From: Patescibacteria group bacterium
GTDB lineage: Bacteria; Patescibacteriota; Minisyncoccia; Phycocordibacterales; UBA918
Direction of reading: 5' to 3'
Length of the DNA: 58,364 nucleotides
Assembly (NCBI GenBank): GCA_018608435.1
Contig: JABAZV010000007.1
Location: 13,946 to 72,309 of the forward strand
Part shown: one piece after another, positions 43,990-52,594 of the stretch
Numbering within the stretch: the stretch's first letter is position 1
Layout: each line of letters starts with the position of its first letter
Program-made: the position numbers and the translations under genes
The notes under the pieces: model-generated
Told to the model about the DNA's origin: nothing
The model's database searches: none
The model's input: only the letters and a program-made list of their open reading frames with translations

Positions 43990-45180
43990 TTAAGCGATGA
44001 TTTTAGTTACCACACCAGCACCTACGGTTTTACCGCCTTCACGAATAGCGAAGTTTGTTTGCACTTCGAGTGCTACTGGTTGTACCAATTTAACTTTGAA
44101 AGTTGCTGTGTCCCCCGGCATAACCATCTCAGTTCCTTCGGCTAGAGTCACGTCTCCTGTTACGTCAGTTGTACGAACGTAGAACTGTGGCTTGTAACCT
44201 GAAAAGAATGGAGTGTGTCGTCCACCTTCGTCTTTAGATAGAACGTATACCTCAGCTTCAAATTCCAAGTGAGGTGTTACTGAACCTTTTGCTGCCAACA
44301 CTTGACCACGGTGAACGTCTTCTTTCTTAGTACCACGTAGTAAGATTCCAGCGTTGTCACCAGCTTGTGCCTGGTCGAGCTGCTTGTTGAACATCTCAAC
44401 TCCTGTCACAGTAGTGTTAGCAGTGTTGTCGATACCAACAATTTCGATTTCTTCACCTACTTTCACCTTACCTCGTTCTACTCGACCAGTAACCACTGTG
44501 CCGCGTCCTTCAATTGAGAAGATATCTTCGATTGGCATAAGGAAAGGCTTGTCCATATCTCGTTCTGGTGTTGGGAAGTATTCATCCATCGCGTTTACAA
44601 GCTCAAGGATTTTAGCTTGGTAGTCTGCATCACCTTCAAGTGCTTTAAGAGCTGAACCTTGGATAATCGGTGCTCCTTCGCCGTCGAATCCGCCAGCAGT
44701 AAGCATCTCACGCAATTCTTCTTCCACGAGCATAAGCATTTCTTCGTCTTCTACCATGTCACACTTGTTCATGAATACAAGCATCTTTGGTACACCAACT
44801 TGCTTAGCAAGCAGAACGTGCTCACGAGTTTGTGGCATAGCTCCGTCTGTAGCTGCCACCACGAGGATAGCGCCGTCCATTTGGGCAGCACCAGTAATCA
44901 TGTTTTTGATGTAGTCGGCGTGACCTGGAGCATCAATGTGAGCGTAGTGTCGCTTGGGAGTTTCGTACTCAGAGTGAGAAAGTGAAATAGTAATTCCACG
45001 CGCTTTTTCTTCTGGAGCTTTATCGATATCAGCAACATCCTTTACGTTTGCTGTGTACCCTTCGCCTTCATTAGCTTTAAGAGTAGTAAGGATTGCAGCA
45101 GTCAAAGTAGTCTTACCGTGGTCAACGTGACCGATAGTACCTACGTTGATGTGTTCTTTTGAGCGATCAAATTCTGCCAT
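43990..45180 (-). CDS. tuf: Elongation factor Tu
   Basis: A 396-residue GTPase delivering aminoacyl-tRNA to the ribosome. GHVDHGKTT (residues 17-25), the switch I region [19 protein letters not shown] (Ser-Leu-Ser in place of the usual Asn-Thr-Ser), [12 protein letters not shown], and domain 2/3 motifs such as [13 protein letters not shown] and [13 protein letters not shown] are present. It has its own promoter and structured leader because genes are inserted between it and fusA. Confidence 0.97.
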   Translation of the reverse strand: MAEFDRSKEHINVGTIGHVDHGKTTLTAAILTTLKANEGEGYTANVKDVADIDKAPEEKARGITISLSHSEYETPKRHYAHIDAPGHADYIKNMITGAAQMDGAILVVAATDGAMPQTREHVLLAKQVGVPKMLVFMNKCDMVEDEEMLMLVEEELREMLTAGGFDGEGAPIIQGSALKALEGDADYQAKILELVNAMDEYFPTPERDMDKPFLMPIEDIFSIEGRGTVVTGRVERGKVKVGEEIEIVGIDNTANTTVTGVEMFNKQLDQAQAGDNAGILLRGTKKEDVHRGQVLAAKGSVTPHLEFEAEVYVLSKDEGGRHTPFFSGYKPQFYVRTTDVTGDVTLAEGTEMVMPGDTATFKVKLVQPVALEVQTNFAIREGGKTVGAGVVTKIIA

Positions 45181-45443
45181 GTTAGTAGATTAATTTACTA
45201 TAAATAATTTTAATATTCCCACACTTGTTCGGAAGTATTACAAATAGAAAAAGCCTTGTTTGTGGCCCTGCATTGCAGCAGTGTCCAAACAGGCTCTTTC
45301 GCAGCGTTTATTTCCGTGTACAAGCAAAGCGGCGCGAGAACGCCGCGCTTCGTTTGTAAACGAAACGGTGTGAAAGAGCACTATCTTTAATACCCCCTAC
45401 GCAAACATCCAAAGAGACATCCGTGTGTGGTGTGGCTATGGTA
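45181..45443 (-). promoter_or_regulatory. tuf promoter and attenuator-like leader
   Basis: Promoter on the minus strand: TTGCAT (45465-45460), 16-base spacer, TACCAT (45443-45438). In the leader, GCTCTTTC (45379-45372) pairs with GAAAGAGC (45300-45293), enclosing a strong GCGGCG/CGCCGC arm. Next to it, AGCCTGTTTG (from 45295) pairs with CAAACAAGGCT followed by five T (45252-45248), a terminator-like hairpin. The two structures overlap by three bases, so they compete as an antiterminator/terminator pair might. Confidence 0.5.
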
Positions 45444-45447
45444 TCAG

Positions 45448-45514
45448 AGCAGCCAGAAAATGCAAGACGGGTGGGGCGCTTCGCACCCCACCCGTCTTGC
45501 ATTTTCTGGCTGCT
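45448..45514. repeat. 67-base near-perfect inverted repeat upstream of tuf
   Basis: The 29-base arms 45448-45476 and 45486-45514 are exact reverse complements around a 9-base loop. The tuf -35 box lies inside the left arm. No long T run follows, so it is not a standard terminator, although it separates the ATP-grasp gene from tuf. It may be a small mobile palindrome, a processing site or a DNA cruciform at the promoter. Confidence 0.75.
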
Positions 45515-45567
45515 TCTCTCACTATTATTTTCACTACTCTTTATTTTCTACACCTTGACCACAATCC

Positions 45568-46407
45568 TTAAGCAACAAACGTTTTATCAGCAATCAAATT
45601 AAGCGACACCTTCGTTATATTCTGAATCTCAAGTCCTGGTGAACTGTTAACCTCCAGCACGCGCCAAGAGTCACGCTGATCGAGCACAAAATCAACTCCA
45701 ATAAAAGCAAGTTCGGTCACTTCTGAACATTTAATTGCCGCTGCCATAGCCTGATCCCAATGCGGCAATCTTGCCCTGGGCTGTATGCCAATTTCAGACA
45801 GAGGTATTTCCTTTTTTGCACCTGGATCATAAACACGATACATCTCTCCGTCGACAGCAGACACAGCAATACCGAGCGCACCCTTGGCTAAGTTCGCCTT
45901 TCCGTCTGAAGCATGAGTTGGGTAGCGAATCATTGCAGCGTAGGGAGAAAATGGTGAAATAATTATCCTTATATCGGGTAAGCTAATAGCATCCTTAAAT
46001 TTAATATGTTCAGAAGCATACAAGACTTCTTCAATCAAAACCTGATCACTAAACCGTGAACCGCTAAACTCGCCGCCTAAAATACGATGAACATGACGCA
46101 ACAAATCATCGGCTGAAAAAATCTTTCCAGACGGACTGCTCCACTCATTGTCACCGTGTTGTTTTAAAACTAAAATTCCTGACCCTTTTGCTCCATGATT
46201 TGGTTTAATAACAAAGTCATTTGGCAAACTCGAGAAAAAATGCAGCTGTGGTCGAATATCTAAAACAGCGTAAGTGTGTGGCACAGGAATATCGTTATCG
46301 GCCAACAACTCTTTAGTCTTGGCTTTATCTTTTGCCAAACGACACGCGTTAGGATGATTCGCTCGTCGAATTAGATGATTGCGAAAGTTCATGCCGAGGA
46401 TATTCAT
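45568..46407 (-). CDS. RimK-related ATP-grasp ligase (alpha-L-glutamate ligase-like)
   Basis: A 279-residue ATP-grasp enzyme. MNILGMNFRNHLIRRANHP, then AKDKAKTKELLADNDIPVPHTY, the ATP-binding FVIKPNHGAKGSGILVL, SDQVLIEEVL, DIRIIISPFSPYAAMIRYPT and the metal-binding LAFIGVDFV...VLEVNSSPGLEIQ. This matches the RimK-related ligase family usually found beside a gene for a 7-helix membrane protein with an inactive transglutaminase-like domain. Its partner here is directly upstream. Start at ATG 46407, ten bases after the partner. The ligated substrate is unknown. Confidence 0.85.
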   Translation of the reverse strand: MNILGMNFRNHLIRRANHPNACRLAKDKAKTKELLADNDIPVPHTYAVLDIRPQLHFFSSLPNDFVIKPNHGAKGSGILVLKQHGDNEWSSPSGKIFSADDLLRHVHRILGGEFSGSRFSDQVLIEEVLYASEHIKFKDAISLPDIRIIISPFSPYAAMIRYPTHASDGKANLAKGALGIAVSAVDGEMYRVYDPGAKKEIPLSEIGIQPRARLPHWDQAMAAAIKCSEVTELAFIGVDFVLDQRDSWRVLEVNSSPGLEIQNITKVSLNLIADKTFVA

Positions 46408-46417
46408 ACAAATGTGA

Positions 46418-47260
46418 TTAGCTTTGCACCGATGTATCAATCACGTTCTGCTTTGCTTGTTCTGACATTTTGCGTAAGGCCGAAAAACGACGAAGCTCGA
46501 ACAAGCGAAGCCCCATATACTGGCTGAAAGCATAAATCAGGACAAAGCTCAAAAGTGCCACTCCCCAAAGCGTAGGCAGAGAAAGTACAGGCATATAAGT
46601 GAACATTCCATAACACAGAACAGCTAAAAATAGTGTACTTCCAAGTGAAGATAATGAATCTGTGATGCCATGATCCGTAATATACTCAGCCGATCGCTCA
46701 ATCAAGAATGAGGTTATAACTACCAGGAAAAACAATCCTGCGACTGAGAACAAATCTGGCAAAGTCATTACCAAAACACCAGACAGCAATGAAACAAACC
46801 ATAAAATGATTGCCGCTTCAGATATGTTTGGTAGCGATATGTACTGCGAAGCGATAATAGTAAGGAAAATTCCAATGCCAATCAAAATCGCAAAAACAGC
46901 CAAACCTGACAATAGGTTTGGAAATTGAGACAGAGAAATACCTACCACCAAAGGTCCAAACACTCCAAACGTACGCATACCGACAACTAGTCTGGCGAAG
47001 ACGATAAGCGATGCCGCCAATGGAATAATAAGAAGTAAAGACGATATTTCACGAGACCCTTCGCTTGGAACAGACAAAGTTGGCAAATAACCAACCGCGG
47101 CTATTTGCTGCTCGGCACCAGTTGAAACCGTTGACTGTGTAATTAGATCAGGAGCAGTAAAAACAGTGACTAATCCAGCTACAGTTACCAGCAACGCTAC
47201 CAAAAGACCAACTACAAGCGAGTTCTTGGTGTCATATTTTATATTATCAATTTTGCTCAT
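46418..47260 (-). CDS. 7TM membrane protein, partner of the ATP-grasp ligase
   Basis: A 280-residue protein: an N-terminal transmembrane helix (about 15-35), a short external segment (about 36-70), and then seven helices (about 75-250). The motif LIVFARLVVGMRTFGVFGPL is characteristic of the 7TM domain fused to an inactive transglutaminase-like domain in other bacteria; here the transglutaminase part is missing and replaced by about 35 external residues. Operon with the ATP-grasp ligase. Placed between fusA and tuf. The pair may modify an envelope peptide or protein; this is inference. Confidence 0.78.
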   Translation of the reverse strand: MSKIDNIKYDTKNSLVVGLLVALLVTVAGLVTVFTAPDLITQSTVSTGAEQQIAAVGYLPTLSVPSEGSREISSLLLIIPLAASLIVFARLVVGMRTFGVFGPLVVGISLSQFPNLLSGLAVFAILIGIGIFLTIIASQYISLPNISEAAIILWFVSLLSGVLVMTLPDLFSVAGLFFLVVITSFLIERSAEYITDHGITDSLSSLGSTLFLAVLCYGMFTYMPVLSLPTLWGVALLSFVLIYAFSQYMGLRLFELRRFSALRKMSEQAKQNVIDTSVQS

Positions 47261-47375
47261 AAACTTTTATTTATTAGAGAAATAGTATCACACGAATAAA
47301 ATTATATTGTTGCTGCGCTACAAAGCCAAATTACTTAGCATCGGCCAAAAGCCATTATTTTTATTTTTTTGTCCT

Positions 47376-47414
47376 AAAAAACAGCTGACGCCTTCGGGCG
47401 TCAGCTGTTTTTTT
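47376..47414 (-). terminator. Intrinsic terminator after fusA
   Basis: 17-bp arms around a TTCG tetraloop with A and T runs at the ends; ends the fusA transcript. Confidence 0.9.
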
Positions 47415-47435
47415 AACTTAATCCTAAACTCAAAA

Positions 47436-49610
47436 TTAAGAATCAACTCCGCGAGCTTTCTTAATGTCTTCAGCCACGTTTGGTGGAACCACTTCGTAGT
47501 GATCAAATTCCATCGTCATGCTCGCTCGTCCTTGTGTCATTGAACGTAGAGTGTTGGTGTAACCAAACATTTCTGACAACGGGATCTTAGAGTTAACGAT
47601 TGTCTTGCCGCCGATTTCTTCAGTTGCTTCAAGCGTACCACGCTTAGAAGAAATATTTCCTTGAATGTCTCCCATGTATTCTTCTGGCGTACGTACTTCA
47701 ACCTTCATGACCGGCTCAAGGATAACAGCTTTGGCCAGCTGCGCTGCTTTCTTGAAGGCGTTAATACCAGCCAGTTTGAAAGCGATCTCTGATGAGTCGA
47801 CATCATGGAAAGAACCATCATAAAGCTCAACTGAAACATCCTCCATTTTGTAACCAGCCACAAATCCTCGACCCATCGCCTCTCTACATCCCTTCATCAC
47901 GGCTGGAATGTATTCCTGTGGAATAACTCCACCCTTGATGCTGTTGATGAATTCGAAGTGATCTTCGCGTGTAATGTTCTTGGGAATCTTCACCACTTCT
48001 CCTTCTGCTACTTCAGGCAAAGCCTCGAGCGGCTTGATGCGGATTTTCACATGACCATACTGACCACGACCACCAGACTGCTTAACATATTTCTCTTCCC
48101 CTTCAGCTTCACGCTGAATAGTTTCACGATACGCTACTTGTGGTGCGCCGATATTAGCTTCCACTCCAAACTCTCGCTTCATACGGTCAACCAAAATATC
48201 GAGGTGAAGCTCACCCATTCCGGCGATGATAGTTTCAAGTGTTTCTTCATCAGTCGACACTGTAAATGTCGGATCTTCATCAGCCAAGCGCTTCAAAGCG
48301 ACCCCCATTTTTTCTTGGTCATTCTTCGTCTTCGGCTCTACTCGCACAGCTACCACTGGCGCTGGGAAAGTAATTTGTTCGAGAATGATTTGACTGTCGA
48401 CAGCACAAAGAGTGTGTGAAGTTTTTACTTCTTTAAGACCTACCATCGCGGCGATCTCTCCAGCAAACACTTCATCAACCTCAGTTCGCTTGTCGGCCAT
48501 CAGACGAACGATTCGTCCAACACGCTCTTTGTTTCCGGTTGATGAGTTAATGATGTACGAACCAGCTTTCACTGTTCCAGAATAAACTCGGAAGAAAGCT
48601 AACTGCCCCACAAACTTATCGTCCTGAAGTTTAAAGGCGAGCGCAGAAAATGATTCCTCATCCGACGGATTTCGTTCTACTACCGTTTCTTCGTCTTTAG
48701 GATCAACTCCTTGCACTGGCGGCAAGTCGGTTGGCGACGGAAGATAGTCAACCACAGCATCAAGCACGAGCTGTACACCAATATTCTTTAGCGCTGTACC
48801 AGTCATGATTGGGAAGATAGCATTTGCAAGCACGGCTTTACGCAAAGTTTTCTTGAGGTCTTCGAGTGAAGGTTCATCGCCACCAAGATAAGCTTCCATG
48901 AGATCGTCGTCGTGCTCTACGACTTTTTCGATCAGTTCGCCGCGCCACTTTTGCGCCGTTTCCACAAGGTCTGTAGGAATCTCTTCTTCTGTAACATCCA
49001 TTCCCATTGTTCCACCAAAGCGATAAGCCTTCATAGTAACGAGATCAACCACTCCGCTGATGTCGTCTTCAGCACCAATCGGGATTTGGATACGTACAGC
49101 TTTGGGAGACAGTCGTTCGTGAATTGATTTCACAGAAGCGTCGAAGTCCGCACCGAGCTTGTCCATTTTGTTGATGAAACAAATACGCGGAACGTTAGCC
49201 TCGTCAGCGTAACCCCAGTTGGTTTCAGTTTGCGGCTCAACACCGGCTGCACCATCAAACACAACCACTGCACCGTCGAGCACACGCATAGAACGCTTTA
49301 CTTCAGCGGTAAAGTCGATGTGTCCTGGAGTATCAATAATATTGAAAGTGAACATCTTGCTCTTGTCTTCTCGATCTTCTTCGAGGGTTTTTGACCAATT
49401 ACAAGAAATAGCCGCTGCAGTAATAGTGATACCGCGCTCTCGCTCTTGATCCATCCAGTCAGTAACAGTTGCACCGTCGTGAACTTCGCCAATCTTGTGA
49501 CTCATGCCAGTGTAAAAAAGCACACGCTCAGAAGTAGTAGTTTTGCCAGCGTCAACGTGTGCTACGATACCGAAGTTTCGTAGTTTTTCGAGTGGAAATT
49601 CTCGTGCCAT
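47436..49610 (-). CDS. fusA: Elongation factor G
   Basis: A 724-residue translocase GTPase. AHVDAGKTT (17-25), the switch I segment [35 protein letters not shown], and domain IV/V motifs ([46 protein letters not shown]). Length is normal. rpsL and rpsG, which usually precede it, are not adjacent. It has its own promoter and ends in a terminator, so it is transcribed alone. Confidence 0.97.
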   Translation of the reverse strand: MAREFPLEKLRNFGIVAHVDAGKTTTSERVLFYTGMSHKIGEVHDGATVTDWMDQERERGITITAAAISCNWSKTLEEDREDKSKMFTFNIIDTPGHIDFTAEVKRSMRVLDGAVVVFDGAAGVEPQTETNWGYADEANVPRICFINKMDKLGADFDASVKSIHERLSPKAVRIQIPIGAEDDISGVVDLVTMKAYRFGGTMGMDVTEEEIPTDLVETAQKWRGELIEKVVEHDDDLMEAYLGGDEPSLEDLKKTLRKAVLANAIFPIMTGTALKNIGVQLVLDAVVDYLPSPTDLPPVQGVDPKDEETVVERNPSDEESFSALAFKLQDDKFVGQLAFFRVYSGTVKAGSYIINSSTGNKERVGRIVRLMADKRTEVDEVFAGEIAAMVGLKEVKTSHTLCAVDSQIILEQITFPAPVVAVRVEPKTKNDQEKMGVALKRLADEDPTFTVSTDEETLETIIAGMGELHLDILVDRMKREFGVEANIGAPQVAYRETIQREAEGEEKYVKQSGGRGQYGHVKIRIKPLEALPEVAEGEVVKIPKNITREDHFEFINSIKGGVIPQEYIPAVMKGCREAMGRGFVAGYKMEDVSVELYDGSFHDVDSSEIAFKLAGINAFKKAAQLAKAVILEPVMKVEVRTPEEYMGDIQGNISSKRGTLEATEEIGGKTIVNSKIPLSEMFGYTNTLRSMTQGRASMTMEFDHYEVVPPNVAEDIKKARGVDS

Positions 49611-49764
49611 AAATAAGTAATATAATAAAAGATTTAATAAGATTCCTCCCTAAGTGTAACTGCTTCTGCGGCGCGCTTACAGGCGCACCGCCACAATAAC
49701 TACATAGAAAACATGCCATAAGGCAAGGTGGCGATACTATACTGCATTGTGGTAAATACGGCAA
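49611..49764 (-). promoter_or_regulatory. fusA promoter and leader
   Basis: TTGCCG (49764-49759), 17-base spacer, TATAGT (49741-49736) on the minus strand, start near 49729. The 119-base leader has a 9-bp GC-rich hairpin (GCGGTGCGC with GCGCGCCGC, one wobble) and a GGGAGGAA stretch that lies about 30 bases before the ATG, too far for a normal Shine-Dalgarno. Confidence 0.65.
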
Positions 49765-49797
49765 CTGATTTCTGGGCAATTAAGCAATTTAATAAAA

Positions 49798-49821
49798 CCG
49801 CCGCTTAAAATAAAGCGGCGG
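49798..49821 (-). terminator. Terminator after the 49885 gene
   Basis: CCGCCGCTT pairs with AAGCGGCGG; on the minus strand it is followed by TTTTATT. It lies 63 bases past the stop of the 49885 gene. Confidence 0.65.
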
Positions 49822-49884
49822 CAATAATCGCATGAAGAACTGGGAACTGATGTTAACAAACAGCAAGTTATTCTTTCAGAAAGA

Positions 49885-50292
49885 CTACATAAGTTTGATT
49901 TCCTGAAGATAGAGGCAGAGCGCTATTTCCTTGCTTGTTGAAGCGCTATCATTATTAAGCAAAAAAGATTCTACAGGAGTTACTCCCGGCTTTTCTTTTA
50001 CAAGCATAACCTGATCCACTCTAAGACCTGTAACCTTAGACAGCAAGGCATAGAAGCAGCCGCAATTTGATGTCACTACTTTACTCGAATCAAAAACGCC
50101 TTTTTCTCCATAAGTATTTCCGTAGTTGCCTCCGTCCAGATTCCCTGCCTCGATTTCTCCAATTAAAGCGGCAACAAAATCATAGCCATTTTGCTGAAGA
50201 GCTCTGCCGACCCGCTCAAAAGCTTCGCGAATCTCCTGCCTTACTTCTGGAGTAACTGGCGGAACAACATCTCTAACCACTCTACTGTTCAT
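49885..50292 (-). CDS. Hypothetical cytoplasmic protein with good ribosome site
   Basis: A 135-residue protein: a helical N-terminus (PEVRQEIREAFERVGRALQQ), a Gly/Asn-rich loop (GNLDGGNYGNTYGEKG), then a Cys-containing strand (SNCGCFYALLSKVTGL). No family recognised. ATG at 50292 is chosen because AGGAG stands seven bases upstream. The promoter region carries a 23-base dyad and a terminator-like hairpin before the gene, suggesting regulated expression. Confidence 0.6.
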   Translation of the reverse strand: MNSRVVRDVVPPVTPEVRQEIREAFERVGRALQQNGYDFVAALIGEIEAGNLDGGNYGNTYGEKGVFDSSKVVTSNCGCFYALLSKVTGLRVDQVMLVKEKPGVTPVESFLLNNDSASTSKEIALCLYLQEIKLM

Positions 50293-50316
50293 GATAATCT
50301 CCTCTAAAAAAGAAAA

Positions 50317-50360
50317 GCTCCCAATCAGGAGCACTTAGAACAAACAATTATTGTGTGTTC
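50317..50360 (-). promoter_or_regulatory. Operator-like dyad and attenuator hairpin before the 49885 gene
   Basis: 50338-50360 is a near-perfect 23-base inverted repeat (GAACAAACAAT with ATTGTGTGTTC, one mismatch per arm), overlapping a possible promoter TTGGGA, 16 bases, AATAAT. Just downstream, GCTCC/GGAGC (50332-50317) is followed on the minus strand by TTTTCTTTTTT, a terminator-like hairpin placed before the start codon. Confidence 0.45.
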
Positions 50361-50402
50361 TATAGTGATCCCAATAATTGAGTTTTAAAGAGAGTTATTA
50401 TA

Positions 50403-50737
50403 TATACTATTTCTGCGCTTATAAAACCATGGATTAAGGAGGCTGTAAATGAAATGTTCATATTTGGTGACTCTATGAAGGATGTATATGTGTGACTTCT
50501 CCTGTTATTGGAAGCCTTGTTACATTTAATTTAACGTGATTTATTAGAAGCTGTCCCGAGAGAATTACTTTTTTAGTTACCCTCCGCTGGTGGGACAGAG
50601 ATGACAGCATGAGTAAAGAGAATAAATCACAGAATTAACTTGGCAATTACGAACAATATTTTCAGAACCTTTAGTACTAAAGCAAACTAACAACCGTTCC
50701 TACTAATAACCCCGCCAAACTGGTGGGTGTTTTCTTT
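50403..50737 (+). ncRNA. Possible short plus-strand RNA with two tiny ORFs
   Basis: A TATACT box (50403-50408) is followed by a perfect Shine-Dalgarno AAGGAGG (50436-50442) six bases before a 9-codon ORF (50449-50478, MKCSYLVTL). Its stop overlaps the ATG of a 6-codon ORF (50474-50494). Further on, CTGTCCC (50551-50557) pairs with GGGACAG (50592-50598), and a terminator-like hairpin (50709-50728) followed by GTTTTCTTT ends the region. No larger gene is seen in this 400-base gap. A small regulatory RNA or peptide-coding transcript is possible; no known RNA family recognised. Confidence 0.35.
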
Positions 50738-51086
50738 AACTGTCTTTATTCCGTACCGACTTCTTTTTACTCCCAGCTCCTTCTCCTCCTACCTGCAAAG
50801 TAAATTCAACTTCATCATCGGCAAACAATCCTTCTGCCTTACGCACCGCAGCTTTAAACGGCAGGATATAAGAACCCGAACTCTTCTCAGGAAAAATAGA
50901 AGTTTTCCAAACGGTTTTTCCAATCTTTACTTCAACCGGTAAAGAACCAAATCCGCGACTGCTGCTGGCATACTTTTCTTTAATCTCTTTTCCTGCTGCT
51001 TTTGCGATCGACAAAAAGTACCAATTAGCTGCTTCGGCCGGCCAGATATACAACTTTTGTTTTAGCTTAAACTTTTGTTGTTTCAT
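50736..51086 (-). CDS. DUF1905-domain protein
   Basis: A 116-residue small beta-barrel-like protein: LKQKLYIWPAEAANWYFLSI, SRGFGSLPVEVKIGKTVWKT and SIFPEKSSGSYILPFKAAVR match DUF1905, a family of unknown function found widely in bacteria. A basic Lys/Ser C-terminal tail follows. Followed upstream by a small membrane-protein gene on the same strand. Confidence 0.82.
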   Translation of the reverse strand: MKQQKFKLKQKLYIWPAEAANWYFLSIAKAAGKEIKEKYASSSRGFGSLPVEVKIGKTVWKTSIFPEKSSGSYILPFKAAVRKAEGLFADDEVEFTLQVGGEGAGSKKKSVRNKDS

Positions 51087-51111
51087 ATTTTATTTACATC
51101 TCTCTTGCTTG

Positions 51112-51327
51112 TTACAATCCCAAGCTCTGCAAATCACCCATAGTCGACGAGAAAGAGCTAATGATCGCTGGTATAGCAAACACAGCAATTAGAAGCGGCA
51201 ACGCAAAAACAACGATCGTCGTCCAGAACGTAAAACGCATGTAACGCTCTGTTTTCATTACCGATTCGTGAATCTGATTAATTTTAATTTCCTGCTCGTC
51301 TAGTTGTTCTTGTAGTTTTGAATCCAT
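51112..51327 (-). CDS. Small coiled-coil membrane protein
   Basis: A 71-residue protein: an amphipathic N-terminal coiled coil (QEQLDEQEIKINQIHESVMK), a basic turn, then a transmembrane helix (FTFWTTIVVFALPLLIAVFA) and a short tail. No family recognised. Located 25 bases upstream of the DUF1905 gene. Confidence 0.55.
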   Translation of the reverse strand: MDSKLQEQLDEQEIKINQIHESVMKTERYMRFTFWTTIVVFALPLLIAVFAIPAIISSFSSTMGDLQSLGL

Positions 51328-51418
51328 GTAGATTTATAGTAACAGATTATTATGTGAAAATGTTAGAATGTACATAATTTAACAACAGCGCAATTGTTTA
51401 ACTTTCTCATAATTACTT

Positions 51419-51844
51419 ATGTCAAAATCTGAAAACAAAACCAAACCAACAAACCAAACTGCAAGCGCTTTTATAAAAAACCTCGATCCAGTAAAGAAGG
51501 CTGACGCGAAGGCTCTAGCAAAAATATTTACCGACACAACCAAAACCAAGTGCGTCATGTGGGGCAACATTTTTGGCTTTGGTTCTTATCATTATAAGTA
51601 TGATTCAGGGCGCGAAGGTGATTACATCGCGACCGGATTCGCCCTACGCAAAAGCGGACCAACTATTTATATAATGCCTGGGTACGAAGACTACAGCGCT
51701 ATCCTTAAAACCATCGGTCCACACAAGCTCGGCAAGTCTTGCGTATACTTTAAAAAAGTTGAAGACATTCATCTGCCGACTTTGCAAAAGCTAATCAAAG
51801 CTGGGCTACGCGATTTGAAGAAAAAATATCCAGTTACTTTGTAG
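51419..51844 (+). CDS. DUF1801-domain protein
   Basis: A 141-residue protein with KKADAKALAKIFTDTTKTKC, MWGNIFGFGSYHYKYDSGRE and the C-terminal GKSCVYFKKVEDIHLPTLQK, matching DUF1801 (YdhG/YjbR-like) proteins. These small alpha/beta proteins are common, and their role is unclear. It overlaps the convergent GIY-YIG gene by 11 bases. A CATAAT-like box stands five bases before the ATG. Confidence 0.85.
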   Translation: MSKSENKTKPTNQTASAFIKNLDPVKKADAKALAKIFTDTTKTKCVMWGNIFGFGSYHYKYDSGREGDYIATGFALRKSGPTIYIMPGYEDYSAILKTIGPHKLGKSCVYFKKVEDIHLPTLQKLIKAGLRDLKKKYPVTL

Positions 51845-52157
51845 AGCTTTCTATCAACTCAAGCTTTTCCTGGCGTGGCATTTTCTTGATAACCGCTTCG
51901 CGTTTTAAAGCTTGGCTTCTGGTAGAAAAAGACTCAAAGTATTTAAGCTGCACCGGCCGTCGGCCGCGTGTATACCGCGCGCCCGCCGTCTTCGCCACTT
52001 TGCCACTCCCTTCACCATTATGTTCTGCCAGCCGGCGTGACACATCAGTGGTGTAGCCAGTGTAGAGAGAACCATCAACGCACAGCAACATATAGATAAA
52101 GTGCTGCTTAGACTTTATTTCAGGCTTGTTCTTAAACCTGGTTTTATTCTCTTTCAT
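51834..52157 (-). CDS. GIY-YIG nuclease-superfamily protein
   Basis: A 107-residue UvrC/YhbQ-like single-domain protein. The GIY-YIG motif is HFIYMLLCVDGSLYTGYT (IYM and YTGYT), followed by RRLAEHN with the catalytic-type Arg and His, and the C-terminal basic helix ALKREAVIKKMPRQEKLELI. Such proteins may cut branched or damaged DNA; the function is not established. ATG at 52157 is chosen over an upstream GTG; it overlaps the previous gene by 14 bases. Confidence 0.85.
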   Translation of the reverse strand: MKENKTRFKNKPEIKSKQHFIYMLLCVDGSLYTGYTTDVSRRLAEHNGEGSGKVAKTAGARYTRGRRPVQLKYFESFSTRSQALKREAVIKKMPRQEKLELIESSTK

Positions 52158-52455
52158 ATTTCCCCTTTGCACCCCATTGCCACTTTAAAGATTCGCCAGT
52201 ACGCCACGAAGTCACAAGCAAAAGAATGGTTACAGTAACAAACAAACCAACCGCCAATTTTGGCTCTAGAAAATTGCTGTATGTTTCGGTTTCATGAAAG
52301 TAAACAACAGCCAAAACAAAAACAACATAAGCACCCAACACCAACCAACCTTCCTTGCGCGCCGGCGTCCAGCCGATTCCATAAAGCTTACGCTTAAACC
52401 AATACCCTTCTGGATTGTCTTTGAGATATAAAATATGTTCCCGCCATATATTCAT
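52144..52455 (-). CDS. Small two-helix membrane protein
   Basis: A 103-residue protein: MNIWREHILYLKDNPEGYWF, a basic amphipathic segment, two transmembrane helices (about 39-57 and 70-88), and WRTGESLKWQWGAKGKYERE at the end. No family recognised. A CATACT box lies six bases before the ATG. Overlaps the GIY-YIG gene and is probably cotranscribed. Confidence 0.6.
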   Translation of the reverse strand: MNIWREHILYLKDNPEGYWFKRKLYGIGWTPARKEGWLVLGAYVVFVLAVVYFHETETYSNFLEPKLAVGLFVTVTILLLVTSWRTGESLKWQWGAKGKYERE

Positions 52456-52594
52456 GTGCTTAGTATGGCTGTGAATGCGGTAGAAGTAAATAGACACAAA
52501 ATGTACAGACAGCAAATTAAGTAACCACTTAAAAATCAGCGCTGCAGTAAACAGTGCTGATTCATTTTATGCTTCAACTTAGCAGTACAAATTA

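Noticed and set aside
45448..45514. Plain intrinsic terminator for the ATP-grasp gene
   Set aside because: The stem is far longer than needed and no T run follows on the minus strand; listed instead as an inverted repeat.
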